Source of the DNA: Buxus sempervirens
Taxonomy: Eukaryota > Streptophyta > Magnoliopsida > Buxales > Buxaceae
Direction of reading: 5' to 3'
DNA: 64,000 nt
Assembly (NCBI GenBank): GCA_947561395.2
Contig: OX387192.1
Location: 5,740,221 to 5,804,220 of the forward strand
Both the position numbers and the translations under genes were made by a program. This document shows, in pieces, positions 32,763 to 44,098 of the stretch. A model generated the notes under the pieces. The model worked only from the letters and a program-made list of their open reading frames with translations, ran no database searches and was not told the DNA's origin. Position 1 is the first letter of the stretch; each line of letters starts with the position of its first letter.

Positions 32763-33600
32763 ATGACCACTAAAAAGCTGAATGGAAGAAATTATACTTA
32801 TTGGGCACAATCTGTTGAAGTATTTTTGCGTGGGAAAGGTTTATTTAATCACTTGATTTTAGACAAACCTCCTAAACCTTCCGGTGATGCCTTGGAGTCC
32901 AGTACTCGTCCCAATGAGAAGTGGGATCAGGAGGATAATGCAATCATTGGACTCATGCTTGAAAGTATTGAACCTCATATGGGTCCTCATCTCTTTTCCT
33001 CTCTACTGCCAAGGAAATTTGGAATCACCTAAAACACATGCACTCTGGTGCTGGGAATATTACTTGAATATATGAGGTATGCAAACAATATTTTAGGCTT
33101 GGAAACGGATCTCAAAAATGTGGTTGAATACTACAATCAATTTCTAGCAATATGCAAGGAGAGAAACATGCATCAAACACTTTCTCAAGACCTAAAAGTA
33201 ATGGAGAAACAGCTGGAGAAACAGCAAGATGGCATTGATGTTGTCAAGTTTCTTCTTGGTCTTCCTTCTAAATTTGAAGCAGTTTGAGCACAAATATTAG
33301 GGGGAAGAGAACTTCCCTCTCTTACGGAAGCACTCTCTCGTATTCAACGTTCCAATCTCTTTGATCCTACTCCTAATGAAGATCGTACTGCATTTGTCGT
33401 TCGTGGTGGCTCTAGGTGGATTTGGAGGTAGGAGTGGACGTGGCTATAGAGGAGGATGAATTGGTCGTAATTCTAGAGGTGGTGGTCGCTCAAGTAATCG
33501 TGAATCCCGGAAATGTACCCATTGTGGTCGTATTGGTCATTCGATTGACTATTGTTGGAATCTACATGGCAAACTATCAAGTTCTACCAATCAAGTCTCA
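32763..33600 (+). pseudogene. Copia gag region (broken)
   Basis: Gag-like sequence beginning near MTTKKLNGRNYTYWAQSVEV, typical of the UBN2/gag-polypeptide family of Copia capsids, with a nucleic-acid-binding zinc knuckle (CTHCGRIGHSIDYCW) at 33514-33558. It is part of the fossil at 31823-37162. Confidence 0.85.
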
Positions 33601-33789
33601 TTAATGGAAGACTCAATCTCTGGTTCAGTTACTAACTCTACTCCAGCAACAGAGTCTGAGTTAATATCTATACCACAACATGAGCATGCAAAGTTTCTAG
33701 CTTTGTAACAAGCAACAACTATTTCTATGGCTACTCTTGCTTAGTCAGGTACTACATCCCACTGTCTTTTATCATCCTCTCACAATCCA

Positions 33790-36700
33790 TTGATCATTGA
33801 TTCCGGTGCTAACGAACATATGACCGGTTTGTCCACTTACCTCTCTAATTATCATCCTATTGAGTCTTCAAAGTGCGTTACTCTTGCTAGTGGTTCTCAG
33901 TCTAGTGTTGCAGGGTCAGGAAATGTTCATCTTAGTTCTGATATTGATTTGATGACTGTTCTTCATGCTGCTGGTTTTCCTTTCAGTTTATTGTCTATCA
34001 GTAAAATCACTAAAACTCATCAATGTTCAATAAGTTTTTATCCTTCTTTGTGTATTTTTTAGGATCTCAAGACAAAGAGGATGATTGGTATGGGGCAAGA
34101 AGTTGGTGGATTATATTACCTCGATCTCTCTCCTGTTTCTTCTCCTCGAGCTCTTCAATCTTTAGTTTCACCCATGCAGTGGCATTGTCGTCTTGGTCAT
34201 CTCTCTTCCCACTTTAAAGCGTCAAGTTCAAAGTCTTCATAATGTATCCTTTCTTGAGTGTGAAGCTTGTCAACTTAGCAAACATCACCGTTTGTCTTTT
34301 CCTTCAAGAAGTGCGAATCGTGTCTCAAGTCCGTTTGAGTTAGTTCATTCTGATGTTTGGGGACCAATTCATATGCCATCAAATAAATTTGAATATTTTG
34401 TTACTTTTGTGGATGATTTTTCTTGTATGACTTGGATATTTTTAATGAAAAATAGTTTTGAGTTTTTCTCTATCTTTCAAGTGTTTCGTGCTTAAACTAA
34501 AACTCAATTTAATCATCGTAAGCGTATTTTGTGATCTAATAATGCCAAGGAATATGTGTCTACTTCTTTTGCATCCTATTCCTCTTATAAAAGCATTATT
34601 CACCAAAAATCTTGTGCATTTACCCTACAACAAAACAGGGTAGCCGAACGCAAAAATCGTCACTTGTTAGATGTTACTCGTACTCTTTTGTGTCAAATGC
34701 TGTCCCCAAACGTTTCTGGAGTAATGCTATACTTATTGCTTGCTACCTCATCAATCACATGCCATCTTTTGTTTTGGATGGCATATCTCCATTTTCTTGT
34801 CTATTTCCATCAGCTTCTCCATACTCTTTGCCATTGAAAGTCTTTGGGTGTGTTTGTTGCGTGCATATTCTTGGTCCTAGCGATGACAAACTTGACCCTC
34901 GATCAATGAAATGTGTTTTCCCAGGTTACTCTCAAACACAAAAAAGTTATCGTTGTTATAATCCTCTTCTCAAGCACTATTTTATCAGTGCTGAGTCACT
35001 TTTGATGAGGCTACACCATACTTTTCCAACAATAGTCTGTCTCAAGAGTCTTCTCATCCTTCTTTTCAATTTCCGTATCTTCCAATTGGTGGCTTGTCTC
35101 CATCTCTTGAACCACCATCATCTTTTGCACCAGCATTAGATCCTGAACCAACCACCAACTATTCAGAGGAGCAGTCTTCTCCTCCTCCTCCATAGGTTTA
35201 TACCCGCCATCTTCAGATCAATCACCTTGCCATCTTCAGATCAATCACCTTGCCATCTTCAGATCCTGTTCCTGATGTATCTTCTGACCTTGAGTCCTTT
35301 CCTATTGCACTTTGCAAAGGTAAACGCACTTGTGTTACTCCCCATCCTATTAGCCGTCATGTTAGTTTTGATTCCTTTTCTACTTCGTTTTCTTGTTTTA
35401 CTTCCCATCTTTCCAGTGTTTTTGTTCCTAAGACAGTGCAGGATGCTTTATCTGACCCTGAGTGGAAGAAAGCTATGGAATTGGAGACATCAGCATTGCT
35501 TGAGAACCAGACTTGGGATCTTGTTCCTCTACCACCTGACACATATCCAATTGGTTGTAAGTCGGTCTATGTACCAAAGTTCAACCCTGATGGGTCCATT
35601 GCTCGCTTAAAAGCAAGATTGGTTGCCAAGGGATATACATAAACATATGGTATTGATTATGATGAGGCCTTCTCTCCTCTTACTAAGATCTCTTCCATTT
35701 GTGTTCTCATTTCTACTTCAGCTAATCTGGATTGGCCTTTGTTTCAATTGGATATCAAAAATGCCTTCCTTCATGGTGACTTACACGAAGAAGTTTATAT
35801 AGAGAAACCACTTGGGTTTGTTGCTAAGGGGGAGTATAGGAACTGTGTGTGCAAGTTGAAAAAGGCATTGTATGGGTTAAGGCAATCATCAAGGGCATGG
35901 TTTGTAAAGTTCTCTGCAATTGTTTTGGAGTTTGGCTTACAGAGGTGTCAAATTGATCATTCAGTATTTCATCAGCGAACTAATACAGGTTGTGTTATTC
36001 TGGTAGTATATGTAGATGATATTGTGATCACTGGAAATGATGCAGCTGGAATTACTCATCTAAAGTAGTTTTACAGCAACGGTTTCAAACAAAAGATCTA
36101 GGCAAGCTTTGGTATTTTTTGGGAATTGAAGTTGCTAGGTCTCGAACAGGTATTAACTTGTCTCAAAGAAAGTATGTCCTTGATCTGCTAGATGAGACTG
36201 GTCTTCTGGGTACTCGTCCAATTGATACTCCCATGGATCCTAATTTGAAACTTCTAACAGACGAAGGAGAGGTGTTTGAAAATCTAGGTCAATATCGTCG
36301 ATTGGTGGGGAAGCTAAATTATCTAACTATTACTAGACTAGACATTTCCTATGCAGTTAGTGTTGTGAGCCAGTTCTTGGATACTCCTCGTGCTCCTCAT
36401 TGGGAAGCAGCAACATGTATTCTCAGATATTTTAAAAAAGCTCTAGGCCTTGGAATATTATATAGATCTAATGACCATCTCAAAGTAGAGGGGTTTACAG
36501 ATGCAGATTGGGCAGGTTCTCCTTCAGATAGACGATCTACTACAGCATTTTGTACATTTCTTGGAGGGAATCTTGTTACATGAAAGAGTAAGAAACAAAC
36601 GGTGGTAGCAAGGTCTAGTGCTGAAGCAGAGTATAGAGCCATGGCTCACACAACGAGTGAGTTGATGTGGTTACATCATTTTCTTCAGGAAATCAGTTTT

Positions 36701-36900
36701 TCACCTTCCACTCCTATTCCATTGTTCTGTTATAATCGAGCTGCGGTACATATTGCATCTAACTCGGTTTTTCATGAGAAGACCAAGCATATTGAAGTCG
36801 ATTGACATTTTGTTCATGAAAAAATAGTGGATGGTACTATATGTACACCATTTGTGAAGTCTGGAGACCAACTTGCAGATGTGTTTACCAAGGCACTGGG
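33790..36900 (+). pseudogene. Copia pol region: protease, integrase, RT, RNase H (broken)
   Basis: Domains in Copia order. The aspartic protease is near 33790-34060 (IDSGANEHMTG). Integrase is near 34170-34850 (HC...LGHLSS zinc part, DVWGP core). The reverse transcriptase is near 35440-36100 (FQLDIKNAFLHGDLHEEVY, VVYVDDIVITG) and RNase H near 36360-36900 (TDADWAGSPSDRRSTTAF). The segment is broken in several places. Confidence 0.9.
35206..35269. repeat. 23-bp tandem repeat inside the Copia element
   Basis: GCCATCTTCAGATCAATCAC plus CTT, about 2.7 copies starting at 35206, 35229 and 35252, between the integrase and RT regions. Confidence 0.93.
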
Positions 36901-36969
36901 TGGTAATAGATTGAGGTTCATTTGTCCCAAGCTGGTATATATGATATATATACTCAACTTAAGGGGGAG

Positions 36970-37162
36970 TGTTAAGGAAATAAATATATATTAGAAAGGG
37001 AAGATTTGATTTAGTTTCCTTTGTATGACTTTCTTTCTATGTAATTTTCCTTTGTATGACTTTCCTTCTGTGTACTCTCACATACTCTATATAATGAAAT
37101 AGAAGGGAGGAAGGAACATATACTTGACTCCTAGATTCAAACCAGAAATCCTAATTTCTTCA
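36970..37162 (+). repeat. Copia 3' LTR
   Basis: A 193-base LTR starting TGTTAAGG and ending TTCTTCA, preceded by the polypurine tract at 36961-36969. It matches the 5' LTR with about a dozen differences. Confidence 0.93.
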
Positions 37163-37167
37163 ATCAT

Positions 37168-37585
37168 AAAGCCCAACGTCCTAGTTATATAGACTGTAAC
37201 TTTTATCAAGGTATAATTTGGCGTGTATAATGACATCTCTACATACTTACCTTGGTATTGTGTTGAATTTAGTCATATTGTTGCCAAATGTGTAATCATG
37301 TTTGTTCACCAATTCAAACCAACAACACAACCACCCTACGCCATGGCCCCAAACAATTTATTTACAACAGATAATCACTCACGCCTGCCGCCTGCCCTTT
37401 GCGCACACACATGCACATATGCAAAACAACCCCCTCACATGCACAAAGAGAAAAACATACTAACCTAGTTATTAGGCTGAACATATTGACTCTTTTCATT
37501 ACCATATGCACAGCATCACTGGTAATGTTTTTAACCTACTCATCTTTTACAAGAGATAATCATAAAGAATGCAACTGACCTTTCT
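37168..37585. other. intron sequence, nothing recognised
   Basis: Intron sequence right of the Copia element. No feature seen. Confidence 0.55.
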
Positions 37586-37850
37586 ATTCTGCATCTTTGA
37601 ATGATTTGTTTGCAGCAGGACCTGAAGTGCATGGGTTTGCTATCAGTTACCATACCCTGAAGACAGCTACTCTAATCGTCTCTACTCTCGGTATGGAACA
37701 GCCAAAGTACTTTATGAACCCCATGTATCACTATATCCATACACTAGGATCGCTCGTCAATTGAGTGAAGTTTGCACATCAGGTATATGCCAAGTTAGAT
37801 CCAAGTCAAAGATGAATGATAACTTTAGCAATGAGGTAATTAGTTAGATT
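37586..37850 (+). mobile_element. hAT transposase scrap
   Basis: The plus strand reads YFMNPMYHYIHTLGSLVN near 37709 and QVYAKLDPSQ near 37780, and ends at a GAG|GTAATT donor-like site. Copies C and A have HYFNPKYHYKD...VYSHFDLNSDG...NE|GTAAA and HYLNKKYLYSQ at the corresponding exon between DUF659 and the dimerisation domain. It is a short isolated exon-like remnant, distant from the other copies. Confidence 0.45.
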
Positions 37851-37904
37851 GTATTTCAAATAACTCCTTTAGATTCTTCAAACATTTTTTTCCTTCTAAA
37901 AGTT

Positions 37905-38078
37905 GGAGTTCTATAGTGGACAGAGAGACGAATGAGTTTCTGCTTTCTAGTAATGGCAAGTTTATTCCAAAAGTCAGCTATGAGCACTTATCTTTCGAGT
38001 TATATAATGGACAATGAGACAAATGAGTTTCTACTAATGATATGATCACGTAAGGAGTCAACTACAAGCACTCTGATC
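37905..38078. repeat. imperfect direct repeat (~90 bp apart)
   Basis: TATAGTGGACAGAGAGACGAATGAGTTTCT at 37912 onwards resembles TATAATGGACAATGAGACAAATGAGTTTCT at 38002 onwards, each followed by an (A/G)AGTC(A)..CTA(T/C)(G/A)AGCAC block. It is an old local duplication at the left edge of the RTE remnant. Confidence 0.6.
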
Positions 38079-39195
38079 ATGGATGAACTAACTAACCATA
38101 CCCAAGAGGAGGTACCTTGGTTTATGTTATTTGCAGATAATGCAATTTTAGTGGAGCAAACTAAGGAGGGAGTAAATGTAAAATTGAGGTTATGGAGGAA
38201 AGCTTTGGAATCAAAACGTTTTAAAAAAAAAGTAAAACCGAGACTGAGTACATTGAGTGTAACTTTAATGCAAATAGGAGTAAAGATGAAGCAACAATAA
38301 GAATTGAGAATCAAGAGATTCCTAAAAATAGTCAATTTTGGTAACTTAGATTAATTATTTACAAGTAGCGAGATATTCATGAGGATGTACCACATAGAGT
38401 TGGATGGCTTATGTGGAGAGGTGTGTCTATGGCCATCTGTGATCAACATGTCCAACTTAACTGAAAGGAAAATTTGTTAAGGCAGTCATTAGTTCTGCTC
38501 TGATGTGTGGATAAAAATATTGGGCAACTAAAAGGTAATATGTTCATAGGATGAGCATTGATATGATAAGGATGTTAAGATAGAAATGTGAGAAGACTGA
38601 AAAATAAGATCAAGGATGAACATATTCAAAATTGATTAGCTGTCGCAAGAATAAGTGATAAAAAAAAGAAAGAAAGGTAAGTTAAGATGGTTTAGGAATG
38701 TAAACTAAAGACCTAGGGAGGAAGCTATGAGAATGTGTGTGAGGGTATTGTTGAAAGCAAGGTTGGAAAATCAGGATTTTGCAAAAATTTTGCTGGGGCA
38801 TGCCTCATGCTGAGAAATCTGGGGAAATTTCACTGGCATGCCACCACATTTCACTAGCATGCAGCCAAATTTCCCTAAAATTTTCCCTATCTAGGGAAAT
38901 ATTTCCCAGATTTCGCAGGCATGCCGCCAGATTTCACCGCATGACAGGGAAAAAAAATTTCGTGTTGCCAAACCCAAAAAAAGGAAATTTGCTAGTGAAA
39001 TTGTAAACCATGGTTGAAAGATCTAAAAGAGCAACTGAAAGACCAAAAAGAATATGGATTGAGTCAGTTAGATAGGATGTGAATGAGATAAGTTGTCTAA
39101 AGATATGGCCTTTGATTGAGTTGGATGAAGGAAAAGGATACATGTTACCTACCCTAACTAGTAGGGATAAAGCATTTGGCTATCGATTGGAAAAG
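38020..39195 (+). mobile_element. RTE-clade LINE, C-terminal half, split by a small hAT
   Basis: The plus strand reads MDELTNHTQEEVPWFMLFAD at 38079 and NAILVEQTKEGVNVKLRLWR, matching plant RTE reverse transcriptase (VMDELTRHIQ.EVPWCMLFADDIVLIDE). It then has IRIENQEIPKN, HRVGWL(M)WR, KRKICC(K)GSH-like and RWFRN remnants to 38757. After the 255-base hAT at 38758-39012 it resumes with RSKRATERPKRIWIESVR, then KGYMLPTLTSRDKAFG. It is truncated at both ends and has many stops. RTE elements have their own endonuclease and no poly(A). Confidence 0.75.
38758..39012. mobile_element. small non-autonomous hAT (255 bp) inside the RTE remnant
   Basis: Exact 8-base target duplication gttgaaag (38750-38757 and 39013-39020). 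It starts CAAGGTTGGAAAATC and ends ...GTAAACCATG. The interior has repeated GCATGCC(G/A)CC and ATTTC(G/A)C blocks, like the subterminal repeats of the large hAT copies, and no coding content. It is probably mobilised by their transposase. Confidence 0.88.
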
Positions 39196-40494
39196 AATGG
39201 CATGTATTGTCATGAATATATTATGCAACAAAACTTCATATAATGGCAGAAAAGAAAGTATAAAAAACTAAGAAATATACAAGAGATCTAACCATGTGAT
39301 TTAGAATGATCAAGATTATAGGCATTCCTTCATCACAACTATAATATCAGATGGGTATAAACCACAAAAATATACAATAAGGCCACCTTTAGCAAAATTT
39401 TGCCTTTTCCAAGTTGTGCCACGTACAACAAGAATTGTATATTTTGCCTCAATCTTAAGATTCAACTGATTGAAATTAATATCAAACTACCACCAATTTT
39501 TTTTTATTATTATTTTATCTAAGACTTGGTCTAGCGATAGAAAAATAGCAAGAAATAAGCAATGATGAAATAAGTATTGAACAAAAGGAACATTTGTTGA
39601 GATTTATTTCCAAATTTTTTATTTTAAAATTTATTTTTAACCAATAAAATATTTATTTTTCCAATTCCGTGTACATAATATGACCCAATTCTTTTTCCCA
39701 AAGCTTCATTATTTCAAATTTATATGTTGCAGTTTTCATATCTTGTATATACTTACAAATGTTTTAAATTCTTTACTAAATTTATCTTAAATAAATTGCA
39801 TGCCATTCTCATTATGGGAAGGGTAGATGAAATAAGACACTACTTTATGGCACATTTATTAAATGAGACTCAAATCCCTGACTTTATGGGGAAAAAGGTA
39901 TAAATATGTACATATTTGATAATCAAAATTATTTAGAATAAGTAACTCTTGATTGAAAGATATATTTCGACCTACTCAAAGCTGGCTATAAATATATATG
40001 TATATATGTATATACACATATATCCACAAACACACACACGCAAGCACACGTTCAAAACTCAAAACTAGGAATTTTTCTCTTTTTTTTTTCCATCAAATCC
40101 TCAGTAGATTTGACCCAATCCATCAAATATGCAATTCGGCACAAGTTTTGACTTTCTTTTGATGCTAAATTAGGCCAAAAAAGGAAAAGAAAAAGAAAAC
40201 TATAATCAAGAACATTATAATTAAAATAACTTATTCTTGAAGTTTTCAAACGACAAATGTTAATACACTCTGCAATTCCATAGGAAAGGTTGCTAATATT
40301 GGTAATGCAATCCTTAAATTGGATTAAGACTCATTTCAACACATAATTTTGAAATTTGGACAAGTTTGAGAGTTTTCGACAAATCATGGGGTTGCAACCA
40401 ATTTGGTCTTTTGAAGATGAAGCAAGGATCAAGATATTACTCTTCCCTCACAGTCTCACTCAAGATGTCCAATCTTATACACTAGTGTCATTAG
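39196..40494. other. intron sequence, nothing recognised
   Basis: AT-rich sequence, about 1.3 kb. There are short TATATG and CACA runs at 39990-40048, and nothing else is recognised. Confidence 0.55.
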
Positions 40495-40502
40495 CAAAAT
40501 AG

Positions 40503-40804
40503 CAAGGTTTACTATTTTCATTTTGCTAGGCACTTCGCTAATTCAAGGGAAAATTTGAATCCATATAAGCTAAATTTTTGGATTTGGAGGAAATTTTGCT
40601 TGAATTGAGAGAAATATTGCATGATTTGGACTAGACTTCAAGTTTCTCGGCCATTTAAAGGGCAAAAAAAAAATCAGCGTTCCCTCCAATTTCGCCCATT
40701 TTGCTCTATTTCTCTCAGCTTTTTTGCTTGATTTGACATCAATGTCTTGCCAGGGGTTTTTGGAGTGAAATTTTGGCAGCATTCTAGCAAAATAGTAAAC
40801 ACTG
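40503..40804. mobile_element. small non-autonomous hAT (302 bp)
   Basis: The left end CAAGGTTTACTATTTTCATT and the reverse complement of the right end, CAGTGTTTACTATTTTGC, are clear inverted repeats. The flanking 8-mers (caaaatag and ctaataaa) match only 5 of 8, so either the duplication has decayed or the edges are slightly off. The interior has TTTGC/ATTTCGC-type blocks as in the relatives. Confidence 0.7.
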
Positions 40805-40920
40805 CTAATAAACTACCATAACCCTCATCTTATCGATTATGGAGTCAATTTGGAAAATATCTTTGAAGATCACGTTTCTTTCACACCATATGGCCAAGCA
40901 AATTGCCCAAATATGAAAGC
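40805..40920 (-). mobile_element. L1 LINE scrap (zinc-knuckle end), reverse orientation
   Basis: The minus strand reads AICLAIWCERNVIFKDIFQI and DSIIDKMRVMVV, the WxIWxERNxxIF end of a zf-RVT region. It lies head-to-head with the forward L1 fragment that starts at about 40921. Confidence 0.55.
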
Positions 40921-42313
40921 AAAATGAAACTCCTCTCTTCTATCAAAATGGTTGTGGTGCTTCAGTACAGATAAGGAAAGTTTGTGGCACCAAGTGATTA
41001 CAAGTAAATATGGAAATGATGATAATGGATAGTTCATTAACTTGAGGGCACAACCTCCAGGAAATTGCCCGTGGAAGGCCATTATGAAAATCACACCTTT
41101 GTTTTACCCTCATATTAGATTGAGCATTGAATCTGGATCATCGATTCATTTTTGGCATGATTTATGGTGGGGCAATCAGCTGTTCTCTATCTAGTTTCCT
41201 CAATAATTCTCCCTTGCTCTCCTTCCTAATGCTTCTGTGGCCGATACTCTGCATTGGTCTTCTTCTGGTTCCTCTTGGAATCTTCCATTTCGGAGGAATC
41301 TTCGTCCTTCTAAATTGGAAGAGATATCTCAGCTCATTGACGATTTAAAGGATGTGATTCTTGATCCCCTAGGTTCTAACAAGGTATCTTGGTCCCTTTC
41401 ATCCAATAGAATGTTTTCTTGCAAATCTTTATTCAACTCCGTCACATAGGGTTCATCAATTCCTATGGTATCCTTTCCGATTCATCAGTTATGGAAGCCT
41501 AAGGTCCCTCTTAAGATTAAGGTCTTTTATGGACTACCATCTTATACAGGATAAACACGGCTGATTTAATTCAAAGAAAATGGAAAGGGATTGCTTTATC
41601 CCCGCATGTTTGCGTTATGTGCATGGAGTCTGGAGAGAGCATAGATCATCTATTTATTCATTGTCAGTTTGCCAGTATTATTTGGATGCGGTTGTTTGAG
41701 ATGATAGGAGTCTCTTGGGTATTACTAGATACTTTGAAAGCATGGTTTAATCAGTGGCGAGTTAGGGGCTTGGGTAGGAGGGGCAAATTGCTTTATGATA
41801 TGTTATTTTATGCAGTCGTTTGGTTCATATGGTTGGAGCGTAACAGTAGGATTTTCAGGGACACACGGTTATCGGTTGACCACGTGTTTGATTCCATATT
41901 GATTGCTGTAGCATCGTAGGCTTCGGTTCTTCCAGAATTCCAGGGGTTATGGCCTACAGAGATTGTGAAGGATTGGAAAAAGTGGTGCTTTTCATCTATT
42001 ATTGTGGAGGATGTCACGACGAGAGGGGTGGTCCTAGACATGATTTAGGAGATTCAGAGTGAGTTATGTCTTTGGTCTGAAGTTGAATGGCTTGTTTAGC
42101 TTTGGATTAAGGTGTCTTGAGGGGGGGCTAGTTGTGGATATGAGTTGTACAGTGGATTGACATTGTTTTTTTGTGCTTTTGGGGCTGATGGGGCTTGTGA
42201 GGAATTTGTAGAGTGTTTTTTTGTGCTTCTGATTGAATACTTTATACTCTTTACTATTTCATACAAACACACACACACACATATACATATACACATCTTA
42301 ATTATTCCAAAAA
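40921..42313 (+). mobile_element. 5'-truncated L1 LINE (zinc knuckle, no RNase H)
   Basis: Closely related to the L1 at 17611-25450. It begins [15 protein letters not shown] (40930) and continues through PGNCPWKAIMK, RRNLRPSKLEEISQLIDDLK (41298) and LWKPKVPLKIK to the knuckle CVMCMESGESIDHLFIHC (41612-41665). It then runs to WFIWLERNSRIFRDTRLSVD and stops soon after, with no RNase H. The 3' UTR has (CA)n at 42268-42284 and an A-run at 42309-42320. Several stops interrupt it. A target duplication was not found. Confidence 0.88.
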
Positions 42314-42424
42314 AAAAAAAGAGGTGGATAGGACAGCACAACCCATGCTAAACAGCTGAACTGCATAAAATGGGCCCATATCTAACAATAAAAGTCAAAT
42401 TGAAGAAAGAAATAATCTATTATT

Positions 42425-42432
42425 CTCCTAAC
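42425..42432. repeat. target-site duplication of small hAT 42433-42666 (left)
   Basis: ctcctaac, identical to 42667-42674. Confidence 0.92.
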
Positions 42433-42666
42433 CAAGGTTTACAACATCGCAACATTTCGCTATTTTCCAAGGTGGCAACACGAAACCACCTTAAAAAACG
42501 ATTTTTCGTGGTTTCCTTGATGTCGGCGAAGTAATTTACATTTTTTAAGTTTTTTTCAATGTCTAGCGATTTTTCCATCAATTTGGCGACATTTCGGTGA
42601 AATTTAGCCGACATTTTGCTAATTATACCTAGCGAAATGTCGTTCGAAATGACATTGTAAATCTTG
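42433..42666. mobile_element. small non-autonomous hAT (234 bp)
   Basis: Bounded by exact ctcctaac duplications (42425-42432, 42667-42674). The left end CAAGGTTTACAACATC and the reverse complement of the right end, CAAGATTTACAATGTC, are inverted repeats. The interior carries ATTTCGC and GGCGAC/GCCGACA blocks shared with the large hAT copies. No coding capacity. Confidence 0.92.
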
Positions 42667-42849
42667 CTCCTAACCCATGTACAGAACCTTAGGAGTAGGG
42701 ATGACAACAGACCACGCTTGCACACTTAACATAACAGATATCATGTCTGCCTAAGCCCATCAAAACTGACCCAATCTTTAACATAAAAAATATAGGCCAC
42801 ACCTTGGAGTGCTCTAAGCCCAAGCCTAGCCTAGCCACAAGAACTCAAT

Positions 42850-44098
42850 TTTTTATTTGTATAACTGATGATATATATTAATATAAAGAAATAAGTACAA
42901 GGTAGATACACGTATGATAATCCCCTTTACCTCTCCCCAAAAGACAACACCCCACTTCACAAAAACTACTCAAAAAGCTAAAACACTATAGACAAAAGCC
43001 CCTGCTATATACAATAGCCCACAATTCTCCCCATGACCTTGTAACTCTAATCTAAGCATATTTCTACAAACTCCTCGGACATTGGCCCCACGTATATATC
43101 CGATATGGAAGCCCCATACTTATCTAAACGATCTGCAATAATATTAGCCCTCTATGTACATGATTGAATGAGACGTTCACTCATATATGAAGGCTCTGGC
43201 TTTGCTAATGACATGTAAAAACCTCCACGACCCGCAAACATCGTTGTGCATCCATCTCACTATAGCAGAAGAGTCACCTTCTATCACGAAGTCCCTGAGG
43301 CCCATCTTTTTAGCCTCTAAAAGACCAAAAAGACAAGACAACAGCTCTGCCCGAATAGAGTCACCACCATCCACTATACCTCAAAGAATGAAGGATATCC
43401 CTCGTACACTATTCCTCACTAGTCCTTCAATACCAGAAGGACTAGGAATTCCCAACGAATATCCATCAACATTCATCTTCACGGCTCCATGCTCCAACGT
43501 TCTCTATCTTGCATTCCCCTTTCCCATAGTTAGCACTGAAGAAAAGCAACACACCCTCCACTCCGTCACCACCTAAGAACACGTCCACCCTCTAAACTCA
43601 GGTCTAATAGACACCCAAGATGATACAGTCACCATAATGTTATCAATCACCTGATCTCTAAAGAAGCATTCATCAAGGAAAATCCAGCGATTCTTCTCCA
43701 TCCATACATGCCAAACCACTGCATGAAAAAGCGTCCCATAAACAATGTGACCCTTGTTCCCTAGGCCCGTTATCCTCCATTGCACAAAACAGGCACCAAG
43801 AGAAGCTGGCACCACCCAAGAGACATCTATCCTTTGGAAGAAACGCATCCATACCCCCCAAGTGAAATGACAATGAAGAAACATATGATCAATGCACTCC
43901 CCTGCCTCCTTGCATAGAAAACATATAGTAGGTGATAAAGTGTACCTCCTCCACCTCATCTGTATAAGATCCACAGTATTTATCCTGTACAAAAGGGTAG
44001 TCCATAGAAAAGCCTTTTATCTTTAGGGGCACCCCTAGGAATCCAAAGCTTTGACATGGGAAATGCCACAAGGAGGGCAAGACGATCTGGACAAGAAA
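42850..44098 (-). mobile_element. 5'-truncated L1 LINE with zinc knuckle and RNase H
   Basis: A minus-strand L1 of about 1.25 kb. From high to low it has LWIPRGAPKDK (44050), MYRINTVDLIQMRWRR and the knuckle CFLCKEAGECIDHMFLHC (about 43925-43872). It continues with GVWMRFFQRIDVSWVV, HAVVWHVWMEKNRWIF (to 43680), then RNase H with DSIRAELLSCLFGL, DFVIEGDSSAIVRWM and GSWRFLHVI (43360-43200). The poly(A) is seen as the T-run at 42849-42854. A weak acaagaa duplication may flank it (42830s and 44092). It is a different branch from the L1 at 7.5 and 47.9 kb. Confidence 0.85.

Larger units (their letters stand above)
31823..37162 (+). mobile_element. Ty1/Copia LTR retrotransposon, broken
   Basis: A 5340-base fossil with two LTRs of about 190 bases and a 5-base target duplication (atcat at 31818-31822 and 37163-37167). 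The primer-binding site matches the 3' end of initiator tRNA-Met (TGGTATCAGAGC at 32011) and a polypurine tract (AAGGGGGAG) precedes the 3' LTR. Parts in order are gag with a CCHC knuckle, protease, integrase, reverse transcriptase and RNase H, the Copia order. The LTRs differ at roughly a dozen positions, so it is a few million years old under usual plant rates. The coding region is broken in about ten or more places. Confidence 0.95.

Noticed and set aside
34193-35139. Overlapping open frames in the Copia element as separate genes
   Set aside because: They are parts of one broken pol region bounded by matching LTRs.
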